From the NCBI GenBank assembly GCA_017430945.1, contig JAFRMB010000113.1:1-64000 (forward strand): 64,000 nucleotides of DNA, written 5' to 3'. Shown piece by piece: positions 43,646 through 52,786 of the stretch. Within the stretch, counting starts at the first letter, position 1; each line of letters opens with the position of its first letter. The notes beneath the pieces were generated by a model that saw only the letters and a program-made list of their open reading frames with translations, searched no databases and was not told the DNA's origin. The position numbers and the translations under genes are program-made. Source of the stretch: Clostridia bacterium (GTDB lineage Bacteria; Bacillota_A; Clostridia; Christensenellales; Aristaeellaceae).

Positions 43646-44761
43646 TCACCCGATGTCTGACAGCGCGTCCCCGGCCGTCTCCTTTGCACATCGTCCGGCA
43701 GCAGTATACAGGGCATTCTGCACCGACCGGGTGTCGCCGCCGTCCATACAGGCTTTGATGCACGCCTTGCATGGCGCTGTACCGATCCGTGCAAACGAGC
43801 GTACAGCCCGCTCGGTAAAACCGCCCGGAGTCGCGTGACGACGGGTGTTCTCTTCCAGGATGGTGCGCGTACCGAGCTGTGCTTCGATGAGGAACAGTTC
43901 CATGGAACCGCACACGTGACGGTGAGCGGCCGCCTCTTCCGCGCCATTTTCAAGCGCATAGGCCATGATGCCGGCGTGCCAGTTTTCGAGCATCGCCGCC
44001 GCTGCTGCCGTCACACGAGCGTCCCCGATACAGTCCCCTGACGGCACGATGTCTGCAACTATGTCGATGAAACGCCTGTGAAGCGCCTGTCTGAGCGTCT
44101 GCGCGACCTGTGAGAGATGCGCCTCCATTCCCCGCGCCGCCAGTTCATCCTGCAGGATAAAGCAGAATTCATACATGACATGACACGCGCAGTTCAACGC
44201 GATGTACAGCGGCATTTGTGCAGGTGGAAGCGTCAGAACACAGCCTGTCTCTTCCAGAAAACGCTTCGCCCTGTCGCGATGGATCGCCGGCCATTCTCCG
44301 GCGGGATCGAAGGCCATGAAGGAGACCCCAATTGGTGCGGTATCATACCCGCCGACTTCCCGCTGCATGCTCGGGATCATGCACACTGCATTCACGCCGC
44401 TGCCAAGCACATCCGCATAGCGCTCAACCCTTGGCGTGGATGCAAATGAATAGACGTCCGGAAGCATACGGCCTCTTTCGCGGAGACGCTCAAAATACGG
44501 GCGGATATCCTCATTAAGGACCTGCTCGATCTGCGGCGGCTTGACCGCCAGCACGATGACGTCCGGCGCCAGTCTGTTCAGGACATCGGTCGTTCCACCC
44601 ACCTGTATCCGAAATGGGTATCCGGCCTGCAGCATTTCAAGGTCACGGTCCGTCGCCTTGACAGCCACGAGGTCGTCAGCCATATCCGCACCCATCAACC
44701 GCTCAAAGCAGGGCACGATGTACTGTCCCAGCACACCAAAGCCGATAAGGACGCTTTTCAT
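43646..44761 (-). CDS. Pyrroline-5-carboxylate-reductase-like NAD(P)-binding protein
   Basis: A 371-residue protein. The N-terminus has a Rossmann motif (LIGFGVLGQYIVP), followed by VIVLAVKPPQIEQVL and a helical C-terminal half that includes TRRHATPGGFTERAV, the counterpart of the TSPGGTT segment of P5C reductase and related two-domain dehydrogenases. It is larger than ProC (about 270 residues). The ATG at 44761 is an assumption, with GAGGT and a more distant GGGAGG upstream. It sits inside a sugar-catabolism operon, so the substrate is probably not pyrroline-5-carboxylate. Confidence 0.6.
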   Translation of the reverse strand: MKSVLIGFGVLGQYIVPCFERLMGADMADDLVAVKATDRDLEMLQAGYPFRIQVGGTTDVLNRLAPDVIVLAVKPPQIEQVLNEDIRPYFERLRERGRMLPDVYSFASTPRVERYADVLGSGVNAVCMIPSMQREVGGYDTAPIGVSFMAFDPAGEWPAIHRDRAKRFLEETGCVLTLPPAQMPLYIALNCACHVMYEFCFILQDELAARGMEAHLSQVAQTLRQALHRRFIDIVADIVPSGDCIGDARVTAAAAAMLENWHAGIMAYALENGAEEAAAHRHVCGSMELFLIEAQLGTRTILEENTRRHATPGGFTERAVRSFARIGTAPCKACIKACMDGGDTRSVQNALYTAAGRCAKETAGDALSDIG

Positions 44762-44860
44762 ACCTCGCTTCATCCTCCCGCATGATGACATGACGGACGG
44801 TTCGGTTCGGCCCGGTCTCGGACGACTGTCCGCGTCTGCCTCTACATATGCCGAAACGTT

Positions 44861-45520
44861 TCAACCGAGTTCGCGATTGAAGCGGCGGCAGGCCTCGACC
44901 AGGCCGCCCGGTTGCCTGAAGATGTTGTGCACCGTTCCGACGATCACGTCGACGCCGATCTCCTTGCATCGATGCCCCTTTTCATAATCGATGCCGCCGT
45001 CGACGTTGATCAGGAAATCACACCCATGTTTTTTCCGAAGCACAGCGATCTCCTGAAGCCGCTCCAAACCACCCTCAAGGAACGGCTGTCCGGCAAATCC
45101 CGGCTCGACGGTCATGAGGGTGATCATATCGACATACCGGATGAACGGTTCGATATGGTCGATGCGTTGGCTGGGATTGATCAGTATGCCTGGCTTCATG
45201 CCTGCGGCCCGGATATCGTTGATGGTACGGCGCACGAAGCGCGTCGCATCCGTATGGAAGGATACATAATCAGATCCGGCATCTGCCAGGCGCCGCACAT
45301 AGCTGGACGGATCGTCCACCATGATGTGCACGTCCATGATGATCTGGGGATAGGCGCGCTTCAGTTCCTCGATGAGCTTGATGGGCATGCACAGGTTCGG
45401 CACGTAGTGGCCGTCCATCAGATCGATGTGAAACATCTGTGCGCCGCCTTCGACGACCTGATCGAGCTGCTCCTTCATGTTGAGGAAATCGCAATTGATG
45501 ACGGAAACTGAATTCAACAT
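44861..45520 (-). CDS. Ribulose-/allulose-phosphate 3-epimerase family protein (AlsE-like)
   Basis: A 219-residue TIM-barrel epimerase acting on a ketose phosphate with a metal ion. The metal ligands are visible: FHIDLMDGHYVPN (His, Asp), DVHIMV (His) and NVDGGI (Asp). The phosphate-side motif reads MTVEPGFAGQPF; Rpe usually has MSVNPGFGGQSF, while D-allulose-6-phosphate 3-epimerases have MTVDPGFAGQPF, so I favour the AlsE side. The N-terminal Ser of the family is replaced near NCDFLN. It lies between SDR and P5CR-like genes in a sugar operon and near a divergent RpiB-like gene, as in D-allose loci. Confidence 0.75.
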   Translation of the reverse strand: MLNSVSVINCDFLNMKEQLDQVVEGGAQMFHIDLMDGHYVPNLCMPIKLIEELKRAYPQIIMDVHIMVDDPSSYVRRLADAGSDYVSFHTDATRFVRRTINDIRAAGMKPGILINPSQRIDHIEPFIRYVDMITLMTVEPGFAGQPFLEGGLERLQEIAVLRKKHGCDFLINVDGGIDYEKGHRCKEIGVDVIVGTVHNIFRQPGGLVEACRRFNRELG

Positions 45521-45592
45521 TCCCTGGCCCTCCTGTATGATAGCTTTCCAAATATCCCTGTCTGCCTTTCCAGAGATGTGCTTTCAGGCAAA

Positions 45593-46339
45593 CTAAATGG
45601 TGGCACCGCCGTCGCAAACCAGGTTCACGCCCGTCATATAGCTGTTCGCCGGATCTGCCAGGAACAGGATCCCTGTGGCGATCTCCTCCGGCGTGCCCAG
45701 CCTTCCAAGCGGCTGCCGACGTTCAAAGGCCAGCTTCTCAGCAACGGGATCGGCCGCAGTGTCGATGCGCGCCTGGAGCGACGGACTGTACACCGTGCCC
45801 GGGCTGATGGCATTGATGCGAATGCCGTCGGTGATATACTCTGCAGCCATGGACTTCGTCAGTGCAATGACCGCGCCCTTTGTGGCAGAATACAGCGCCC
45901 GGTTTTTGAGCCCCTTGAAGCCCGCTACAGAGGCGACGTTGACGATGGCGCCGCCCCTTCCGCGCATGCGCTTCACAGCCTCACGGCATGTCAGGAATAT
46001 CGCCTTGACATTGGTGTTGAACGCGCGGTCCCACTCATCCATGTCGGTGCGCTCCAGATCGCCCTGTGGAACGATCCCTGCGCAGTTGACCAGGACATCG
46101 GGCATCCCGGCAGCTTCAAACAGGCGATCGACGGTCGACTCGAGCGCGATGTCGCCGATCACGGCGTCGCAGGCACAGCCACGCCTTTCTATATCAGCTT
46201 TGACGGACAGGCAGCTTTCGGTCCGCGCGTTCACGATCAAACGGGACGCTCCGGCTTCTGCAAATGCCAGCGCAGCAGCCTTGCCTATGCCGGCGCCTGC
46301 GCCGGTCACGATGACGGTCATGCCGCTGAATCCACTCAT
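45593..46339 (-). CDS. Short-chain dehydrogenase/reductase
   Basis: A 248-residue classical SDR. It has the cofactor motif VTGAGAGIGKAAAL, DVLVNCAGIV, the catalytic Tyr and Lys in ALYSATKGA, and NAISPGTV. Asn at a position suited to NAD binding (VNARTES) is seen rather than a basic NADP pocket, so NAD use is likely but not certain. It is expected to interconvert a sugar or polyol hydroxyl and a ketone. It begins 2 bp after the GntR gene, so the two are translated together. Confidence 0.85.
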   Translation of the reverse strand: MSGFSGMTVIVTGAGAGIGKAAALAFAEAGASRLIVNARTESCLSVKADIERRGCACDAVIGDIALESTVDRLFEAAGMPDVLVNCAGIVPQGDLERTDMDEWDRAFNTNVKAIFLTCREAVKRMRGRGGAIVNVASVAGFKGLKNRALYSATKGAVIALTKSMAAEYITDGIRINAISPGTVYSPSLQARIDTAADPVAEKLAFERRQPLGRLGTPEEIATGILFLADPANSYMTGVNLVCDGGATI

Positions 46340-46341
46340 AT

Positions 46342-47028
46342 TTACCTCTTTCCCGGGCGAAAGTATTGCGGATATCTCGCCCTGATCTCGTCGTAGTCAC
46401 TGATGGCGCGCGTCAGATGTCGCTCGCACATTGCACGGGCCACGGCTGCCTCGCCTGCGTCGATAGCGCGCACCATCGCGTCATGTTCCTCGATCAATTC
46501 CGGGGCATTGCTCAGGTCGAAGCTGATGAACCGCATGCGATTGAAATGCATCGAGTGTTCCCGGATGACCCTGTAGATGGCTGAGCAGTCGCACATATCG
46601 TAGATCAGCCCGTGGAAGTCTTCGTCGAGCGTCAAAAATTCGTCGCGGTTCCGGGTCCCGACAATCTTCTGTCGAGCGACATTCTCCAGAAGCCTTTCCA
46701 TGATCTCCGCGTTCCGCATGTCACAGGCACGTTCGACCAAAGCAGATTCGAAGACATAGCGCAGGTAGCGGGTATCTTCGATCGGCTTTTCTTCCAGGCA
46801 CGCCACATAGGTTCCGTGATGCGGCACGATCTCCACGATCTGCGACCGCTTGAGATCGAGCACAGCCTCGTGCAGCGGCGTGCGGCTCAGGTGCATGCAC
46901 TCAGCAAGCTCTTTCTCCTGAAGCTGCTCGCCCGGCTCGAGCTTCATGTGAACGATGTTGTAGATCAGCACGCGCCGCGCGTACGCGCTCGCGCTTTCCC
47001 TGGATAAGCGATCCAATAGCTTCAGCAT
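46342..47028 (-). CDS. GntR/FadR-type (FCD) transcriptional regulator
   Basis: A 228-residue regulator. The winged helix-turn-helix (about 1-75) includes LSRTPLHEAVLDLKRSQIVEIVPHHGTYV; the C-terminal FCD domain (about 85-215) binds an effector, typically an organic or sugar acid, through metal-held His residues. The ATG at 47028 has GAGGG 8-12 nt upstream; an in-frame codon at 47073 has no site. It is inside the operon it probably controls. A candidate operator lies near the promoter at 51920-51937. Confidence 0.85.
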   Translation of the reverse strand: MLKLLDRLSRESASAYARRVLIYNIVHMKLEPGEQLQEKELAECMHLSRTPLHEAVLDLKRSQIVEIVPHHGTYVACLEEKPIEDTRYLRYVFESALVERACDMRNAEIMERLLENVARQKIVGTRNRDEFLTLDEDFHGLIYDMCDCSAIYRVIREHSMHFNRMRFISFDLSNAPELIEEHDAMVRAIDAGEAAVARAMCERHLTRAISDYDEIRARYPQYFRPGKR

Positions 47029-47115
47029 CTTTGCATCCCTCGCAAAAGCGGTCCAGGCCGGCTCTGCCTGCACGTCGACCGGCAGGCAGAAGACCCGTCT
47101 GACGCGATGACGCCT

Positions 47116-48114
47116 CTATTTTGCCATGTCCCCCGAAGGTTCGACCATCGTCGCTGCCATCTCGCTTCGGATGTCTGTGATGCGCTGTAGCAGCACTGCA
47201 CCCAACAGTATTCCGCCGGTGATGACGTCCTTCCAGTAAGGGCTTATGGTCCCATTCAGGTTGATGATGTTGGTGATCAGCTGAAGGAACAGCACGCCGA
47301 AGAATATGCCGTATATCTTGCCGACGCCGCCCGTGGTGCTGGTCCCGCCGATCACGATGGCCGCCATGATCGTCATCTCCCAACCCACGAAGGATGTCGG
47401 CTGTCCGGCAGAGATGTGACCGCTGAGTATGACGCCGGTGAGACCGGCGGTCATGCCGCTCATCATGAAGATGAGGATCTTGACCTTGTCCACACTGACG
47501 CCCATCATCGCAGCCGCTTCTTCATTGCCGCCTATGGCGTATACCGCTCGACCGAAGCTCGTGTAACCCAACACGATCGTGAACACGACGATCAGGCAGA
47601 TGAAGATCGCCGCGGACACCGGCAAAAGGCCGAACAGGTTCGCGTTGCCCATGGCCTTCAGGAGATGGGCGGATGTGTCGATCTCCTTTGATAGCTCGTT
47701 GTTCACAAGAAGTGCCGTGCCCCTCGCCGCCAGCTGGACGCCCAGGGTGGCGATGAACGGCTGCACTTTGAACTTTGCCACCACGACGCCGCTCAGGCAA
47801 CCGAACAGCGCGCCGCAGATCAGGCCCACCGCAAGGCTGGCCGCGAGGCCATAGGGGCTTGCAAAGGCGGAGAACATGCTCGCGGCCGCAGCCACCGCAG
47901 CGACGGACAGGTCGCGGGCGCCGATCAGGAAACATAGATTCACGCCGATTCCCATGATGCCCAGCATGGACGCGCTGAACAGCACGTTCATCAGGTTGCG
48001 CCTGTAATTCAGAAAGGTGTTGCCGTAAAGCACCGTACCGACGATCAGCATCATCACGACAGCGAGCAGAGCGATGTTTCGCTTGATGAAGTCAGACCAA
48101 TTGATGTGTTTCAT
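47116..48114 (-). CDS. RbsC-type sugar ABC permease (second)
   Basis: A 332-residue inner-membrane permease with about eight to ten spans and the RbsC family features: MGIGVNLCFLIGARDLS, VQPFIATLGVQLAARG and GGTSTTGGVGKIYGI. It pairs with the neighbouring permease to form the channel for a sugar. The ATG at 48114 is chosen because GGAGGTGGAG precedes it. It lies 13 bp after the other permease gene. Confidence 0.9.
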   Translation of the reverse strand: MKHINWSDFIKRNIALLAVVMMLIVGTVLYGNTFLNYRRNLMNVLFSASMLGIMGIGVNLCFLIGARDLSVAAVAAAASMFSAFASPYGLAASLAVGLICGALFGCLSGVVVAKFKVQPFIATLGVQLAARGTALLVNNELSKEIDTSAHLLKAMGNANLFGLLPVSAAIFICLIVVFTIVLGYTSFGRAVYAIGGNEEAAAMMGVSVDKVKILIFMMSGMTAGLTGVILSGHISAGQPTSFVGWEMTIMAAIVIGGTSTTGGVGKIYGIFFGVLFLQLITNIINLNGTISPYWKDVITGGILLGAVLLQRITDIRSEMAATMVEPSGDMAK

Positions 48115-48127
48115 CTCCTCCACCTCC

Positions 48128-49117
48128 TTATACGCTCTTCTCGCGCTGGATGGCCAGGGCGATGATGATGATCGCCGCTTTTATGATGTTGGCGACCGCA
48201 TAAGGCAGACCGTTCATGTTGACGGTCGAACCGACGAGCGTCATGATGATACAGCCCATGATAGAGCCGATCACGTTGGCCTTGCCGCCCTTCATGGAGG
48301 TGCCGCCGACGGCCACCGCCGCGATGGCATCCATCTCATAGGAGGTGCCGAGCTCATTTGGATCCAGCGCGGCGTTGCGGCACATGGTCAGTATGCCGCA
48401 CATCGCGGCGAAGACCGCGGATAGAATGTAGACGATCAATATGATCCTCATGGTGTTGACGCCCGAGAGCCTTGCAGCGCGCTCGTTACCGCCGATGGCT
48501 TCCACGCGCTTGCCAAGCACGGTTTTCTGGACCAGTATGACGCCCACGATGATGATGGCGATGAAGAACACCAGCTGGATAGGGACCCGGGCCGAACCTG
48601 GGAAGCGATATACGCCCAACAGGTTCACTTCCGGATACAGCGTTTTCCGATCCAATGGAAACACGGTTGATTTGGCCAGCATAACGGTGATCCCCCGCAT
48701 CACGATCTGCATGACGAGGGTCAGTATGACCGGCTGCACCTTGAACCTGCCGATCAGAAACCCCGTGAAGGCGCCGATGCAGCCGCAGGCGGCGATGGAA
48801 ATGATGCAGAACAGCCAGAAATTATACCCGTTCGTGATGGCTTTGGCAACGATGAACCCTGCGAAAGCCATGACGGAACCGGTCGAGATGTCGATGCCGC
48901 CGGCGGAAATGACGATGGTCATGCCGATGGTCATGAACAGAATCGGCGTCGCCTGTCTGACCACCAGCCAAAGTGTGTTCAGCGACAGGAAGTTTCTGGT
49001 GATGCAGATATTGATGACCAGCAGGATAGCCAGAGCGATGGCGGCGCCATAGCGCATAAAGGCGTCCCGGAATGTGAGCTTCTGGCTGTCAGCCACGGTG
49101 GCTGCGTTCGTATTCAT
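48128..49117 (-). CDS. RbsC-type sugar ABC permease (first)
   Basis: A 329-residue polytopic permease of the RbsC/AraH family: TIGMTIVISAGGIDISTGSVM, VQPVILTLVMQIVMRG, GGNERAARLSGV, VGGTSMKGGKANVIG. Two different permeases in one Rbs-type operon imply a heterodimeric channel, where ribose systems usually have one gene. It lies 17 bp after the ATPase gene. Confidence 0.9.
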   Translation of the reverse strand: MNTNAATVADSQKLTFRDAFMRYGAAIALAILLVINICITRNFLSLNTLWLVVRQATPILFMTIGMTIVISAGGIDISTGSVMAFAGFIVAKAITNGYNFWLFCIISIAACGCIGAFTGFLIGRFKVQPVILTLVMQIVMRGITVMLAKSTVFPLDRKTLYPEVNLLGVYRFPGSARVPIQLVFFIAIIIVGVILVQKTVLGKRVEAIGGNERAARLSGVNTMRIILIVYILSAVFAAMCGILTMCRNAALDPNELGTSYEMDAIAAVAVGGTSMKGGKANVIGSIMGCIIMTLVGSTVNMNGLPYAVANIIKAAIIIIALAIQREKSV

Positions 49118-49134
49118 GCTTAGCCGCTCCTTTC

Positions 49135-50655
49135 CTATATCGCGTCGCCCTGTGCGATGGTCCGCATGATGTTGTCAGATGTGATCTCAGGTCCTACAAG
49201 TTCACCGATGACCCTGCCCTCTCGCAGCACGGCGACCCTGTCACAGCCGCGCACCAGCTCGTCCAGCTCGGAAGAGATATAAAGGACGCTGATGCCCTGC
49301 TCTGCGATCTCACGGATCAGATCCTCGATCTCTCCCTTTGCGCCGACGTCTATGCCGCGCGTCGGCTCGTCGAGTATGATCATGTCAGGCTTGGTGGCGA
49401 GCCAGCGTGACAGGATGACCTTTTGCTGATTGCCGCCGGAGAGATCCTTTATCTTTGTGGAGATGCTCGGCGTCTTGATGGCCATCTTGCCGACGTACTC
49501 CCGGGTGATCTCCGCCTGCTTTCGCTTCAGCAGCATGCCGCTTCGACTGATGCGCTCCATGATGGGCATGGTCAGGTTGTCCTGTACGCTCATATTGGGG
49601 AAGATGCCTTCACCCTTCCGGTCCTCCGAGCAGAAGGCCATCCCTTTGCGGATCGCCTGCTGCGGGTTTTTGAATCGTATGGCTTGCTGGCGCATGAAGA
49701 TCTCGCCCACATAGAGCTGATCGTCGCCGAATATGACCTTTGCTGTCTCTGTGCGCCCGGCGCCCAACAGACCGGCAAGCCCGAGGACTTCGCCTTTGTG
49801 CAGCTTCAGATTCACGCCGTTCAGGCGGTGGGTACCGTTTCGGATGTCCTTTATCTCACAGAGCACTTCGGCATTCTGCTTTTCCGGGTCATACGCCTTA
49901 TGCTTGTTCACAAGGCTCGAGGCGTCCCTGCCGAGCATGAGTGAGATCAGCTTCAGCTTCGGAAGCTCACCGATCGGCTGGCAGGTGACGAATTCACCGT
50001 CCTTAAGGATGGTGACGCGATCGCAGATCTCGTAGATCTCATCCATTTTGTGGGTGATGAATATGGTTGAAATACCGCGCTCCTTGAGCCTGCGAACGGC
50101 GTTGAACAGGATCTGGACCTCCTGATTGTCCAGTGACGAGGTGGCCTCGTCCATGATGAGGAGCTTTGAGTTGATGGAGAGCGCTCGGGCGACACACACC
50201 ATCTGCTGTATGGCCGTGGATTGACGTCCGAGTAGAGCATTGACATCGACATCGACGCCCAGGGCATTCAGCGCCTGCTTTGCGTCGTCGCACATGGCCT
50301 TCCAATCGATCAGTCCATGTTTCTTGGGCGCGTTGCCGAGAAATATGTTTTCAGCGATGCTGAGGTTCGGGGCCAGGTTCAACTCCTGAAAGATCGGGCT
50401 TATACCCAGTCGCTGTGCCTCGAGCGTGCTGCGCGGATTGATGCTTTTGCCTTCCAACAGCTCTTCACCGGAATTGGGATCGCGGTGATAATAGCCGGTC
50501 AGTATCTTTATGAGCGTCGATTTCCCGGCTCCGTTCTCGCCCATCAGACCCATGACTTCGCCTTTGTAGACGGTGAAGCTCACATTCTTCAGCGCCTTGA
50601 CGCCGGGAAAGGTCTTGGATATATTCTTCATCTCAAGAAGGACTTCGTTGCTCAT
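49135..50655 (-). CDS. RbsA/MglA-type sugar ABC ATPase (two nucleotide-binding domains)
   Basis: A 506-residue double ATPase that powers sugar import. Domain 1 has Walker A MGENGAGKSTLIKIL and Walker B LLIMDEATSS, but its signature segment (GRQSTAIQQMV) departs from LSVGQQQ. Domain 2 has GLLGAGRTET as a degenerate Walker A, signature LSGGNQQKVIL and Walker B MIILDEPTRGID. Such asymmetry is normal in this class. It is downstream of the binding-protein gene by 271 bp, with a hairpin between. Confidence 0.93.
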   Translation of the reverse strand: MSNEVLLEMKNISKTFPGVKALKNVSFTVYKGEVMGLMGENGAGKSTLIKILTGYYHRDPNSGEELLEGKSINPRSTLEAQRLGISPIFQELNLAPNLSIAENIFLGNAPKKHGLIDWKAMCDDAKQALNALGVDVDVNALLGRQSTAIQQMVCVARALSINSKLLIMDEATSSLDNQEVQILFNAVRRLKERGISTIFITHKMDEIYEICDRVTILKDGEFVTCQPIGELPKLKLISLMLGRDASSLVNKHKAYDPEKQNAEVLCEIKDIRNGTHRLNGVNLKLHKGEVLGLAGLLGAGRTETAKVIFGDDQLYVGEIFMRQQAIRFKNPQQAIRKGMAFCSEDRKGEGIFPNMSVQDNLTMPIMERISRSGMLLKRKQAEITREYVGKMAIKTPSISTKIKDLSGGNQQKVILSRWLATKPDMIILDEPTRGIDVGAKGEIEDLIREIAEQGISVLYISSELDELVRGCDRVAVLREGRVIGELVGPEITSDNIMRTIAQGDAI

Positions 50656-50870
50656 GTCAGGTTCCTCCAGACCAATGAGAAATATGCCGGTCTGCCTTGA
50701 ATATCTATCGACGCATGCATCGCATGCCTATCCCGTCGAGCAGCAGCGCAATGGATCCCGTGCAAAACTTTTTCGCCGAAGCCCTGCGGTCTCCGGCGAA
50801 CGGCACGAGCAGATGTCGATCCCCCCGTTTTACCTGGAAAGATCATCCGAACGTGCGTTGTCTCAAGAAA

Positions 50871-50897
50871 GGCCGCCAAGTACGAGACCTGGCGGCC
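50871..50897 (-). terminator. Hairpin between the sugar binding-protein and ATPase genes
   Basis: GGCCGCCA (50871-50878) pairs with TGGCGGCC (50890-50897); on the minus strand it is followed by TTTCTT. Such intercistronic hairpins often let the binding protein be made in excess of the membrane parts. The rest of 50656-50926 has no supported gene. Confidence 0.65.
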
Positions 50898-50926
50898 AAA
50901 GGACTGCCACTGGCGGCTATCGTGGA

Positions 50927-51886
50927 TCACCAGCCAGCCTTCTCAAGCTCTGCAGCGGCATTGTCGATGGTGAAGAAGCGGTCAGCGGCCCAGATCAGGC
51001 CTTCGACTTCGCCACCCTCCTGCAGGGTCTTGACGACCTCAGCTGCCTGCGGCCCGAGCAGCGGAGAGCACTCGGAGCACGCGGCGACGCGGCCGTCGAT
51101 GATGGCCTCGAGCATCGCGCTCGAACCGTCGCCGATGGACAGGACCTTGAAGTCCTCGCCTGCGACATAGCCCATGCCTTCGATCGCCTGCAGCGCGCCA
51201 AAGGTCATTTCATCGGAGTGGGTCACGATGCAGTCGATGTCGGTGCCATGCGCCTGGATCATGTTCTCAGTGACCTTCTGGGCCGTGTCGCGCATGTTGT
51301 CGCCGACCTGGCTGTCCAGCTTCACATACTTGTCACCGGCCTCTGCCAGCAGATCCCAGAAGCCCTTGGAGCGGTCCATGGCCGTGGTGGAGCCGGGCGC
51401 ACCGAAGACCTCGATGATGTTCGCACCGTCAGGATAATTATCGATGATCCACTGCGCGCACCACTCGCCTTCTGCGATGGCGTTGGAGCGGATGGCGGTG
51501 ACATAGTCGACACCGGGCGTGCCGTTGGCCGAGCGGTCAAGCAGGATGACCGGAACGCCGGCTTCCTTCGCAGCTTCCAGCGCGGGCACGAGGCCGGCTT
51601 CCTCTTTCGGCGGCAGCAGCAGGTAATCGATGTCCTGGGTCAGCAGGTCCTTCACGTTCGCGACCTGCGTGGCAGTGTCGTTGCCGGCTTCATTCCATAC
51701 GACTTCCGCGCCGGCACCTTCAAAGCTCGTAAGAACGCTGTTGGTCTCAGCCGTGCGATATGCATTGGTGTAGTGCATCTGCGCCAGGCCGATCTTAAGG
51801 CCAGCAGCCCACTGGTCACCTTCGGCATATGCAGCCATGCAGAACACGACAGCAAGGGTCAGCAGGATTGCAAAGATCTTTTTCAT
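50927..51886 (-). CDS. RbsB-type sugar-binding protein
   Basis: A 319-residue exported binding protein of the periplasmic-binding-protein type 1 fold: signal peptide at 1-21 (IFAILLTLAVVFCMAAYA), then IGLAQMHYTNAYRTAETN, DYLLLPPKEEAGLVPAL, VILLDRSANG, NIIEVFGAPGSTTAMDRSKGF, and CIVTHSDEMTFGALQAI. No lipobox Cys is obvious, although Gram-positive binding proteins are often lipid-anchored. It captures the sugar for the downstream importer. TAAGGAGGT precedes the ATG. Confidence 0.9.
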   Translation of the reverse strand: MKKIFAILLTLAVVFCMAAYAEGDQWAAGLKIGLAQMHYTNAYRTAETNSVLTSFEGAGAEVVWNEAGNDTATQVANVKDLLTQDIDYLLLPPKEEAGLVPALEAAKEAGVPVILLDRSANGTPGVDYVTAIRSNAIAEGEWCAQWIIDNYPDGANIIEVFGAPGSTTAMDRSKGFWDLLAEAGDKYVKLDSQVGDNMRDTAQKVTENMIQAHGTDIDCIVTHSDEMTFGALQAIEGMGYVAGEDFKVLSIGDGSSAMLEAIIDGRVAACSECSPLLGPQAAEVVKTLQEGGEVEGLIWAADRFFTIDNAAAELEKAGW

Positions 51887-51919
51887 ACTCTTACCTCCTT
51901 AAACCTTCCGATTGAATTG

Positions 51920-51937
51920 CGATGCGTATCAGCATCG
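51920..51937. promoter_or_regulatory. Candidate operator of the sugar operon
   Basis: CGATGC-GTATCA-GCATCG, a 6-bp inverted repeat with 6-bp spacer, sits right after the predicted transcription start of the binding-protein gene. It is the right size and place for a GntR/FCD dimer. No match to a known site is claimed. Confidence 0.45.
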
Positions 51938-51945
51938 TTGGTAGT

Positions 51946-51974
51946 ATATTACCACATACGGCAATATTATTCAA
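51946..51974 (-). promoter_or_regulatory. Promoter of the sugar operon
   Basis: On the minus strand TTGAAT (51974-51969), 17 bp, TAATAT (51951-51946). The surroundings up to about 52020 are very AT-rich. Confidence 0.6.
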
Positions 51975-52130
51975 GCATAGAACATCATTTTGGTATTTTC
52001 TATATATTATTATATAATTATTTGTATGTTTTGCATAATTCGTGCCTCTTTAAAGCATCCGCACATCTTGCCTGTGCCTGATCTTTCATCCCATCATTTC
52101 GGTTTCGCAGCGATTCGACGCCGCAAATAC

Positions 52131-52159
52131 TTGTCAATGCTTTAGTGCTGTGCTATACT
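52131..52159 (+). promoter_or_regulatory. Promoter of the RpiB-like/aldo-keto reductase pair
   Basis: TTGTCA (52131-52136), 17 bp, TATACT (52154-52159), about 90 bp before the RpiB-like start. It diverges from the transporter operon. Confidence 0.7.
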
Positions 52160-52250
52160 GGTCTCACATGAGCGCTTCATCTGCGTCCAGATATCGTTGT
52201 CGTCCAAGCACATCCGAGTACACGATACGTTTTATATGGAGGTATGTATC

Positions 52251-52724
52251 ATGAAAGTCATCCTGTCCTGCGAATTTGCCGGTTATCCCCTGAAAGAACT
52301 CGTGCTGGAGCATCTGATCGCCAGCGGGCATGAAGTCATCGATGTCGGACAGAAGTCCGCCTCTGAAAAGGTTCTGTACCCTGATGCCGCCGCCGCCGCC
52401 GCGAGAGCACTTCAGAACGGCGAAGCGGATAAGGCCGTGGTCATCTGCGGCTCCGGCGCGGGCGTGAGCATCGTGTGCAACAAGTTCAAAGGCGTATACT
52501 GCGTCGCCTGCGAAAGCCCGTTCACGGCGGACGGGATCCCCTTTATCAACAACGCGAACGCGCTGGCGATGGGCTACAACGTCGTCGGCAAGGGACAGGC
52601 GTTTGCCATGGTGGATGCCTTCCTTGCAAACGGCTTCGTGAAGGGCGCTGCCCCTGAGCGCGCCGCATTCCTGCGCTCTCTGTTCAACATGGTCCAGGAC
52701 ATCGAGGACGAGAATTTCAAATAA
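52251..52724 (+). CDS. RpiB/LacA/LacB-family sugar-phosphate isomerase (divergent)
   Basis: A 157-residue protein of the RpiB fold, which isomerises aldose and ketose phosphates. The active-site segment ICGSGAGVSIVCNK is close to the family pattern (CGTG-x-GxSIxANK), and NNANALAMGYNVVG is typical. The N-terminus reads SCEFAGYPLK where RpiB has a DHAG motif, and the basic residue before the Asn-Asn motif is changed, so substrate specificity probably differs from ribose-5-phosphate. The ATG at 52251 follows GGAGGT. It stands opposite the AlsE-like/transporter operon. Confidence 0.78.
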   Translation: MKVILSCEFAGYPLKELVLEHLIASGHEVIDVGQKSASEKVLYPDAAAAAARALQNGEADKAVVICGSGAGVSIVCNKFKGVYCVACESPFTADGIPFINNANALAMGYNVVGKGQAFAMVDAFLANGFVKGAAPERAAFLRSLFNMVQDIEDENFK

Positions 52725-52786
52725 TGCCGTCGCCCATCGACAGATCAGGACCTGCACGACCCGCTCCATATGAAAGGAAGCTGAAC

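Noticed and set aside
50573..52081. 502-codon plus-strand frame
   Set aside because: Antisense to the sugar-binding-protein gene, whose signal peptide and motifs are clear.
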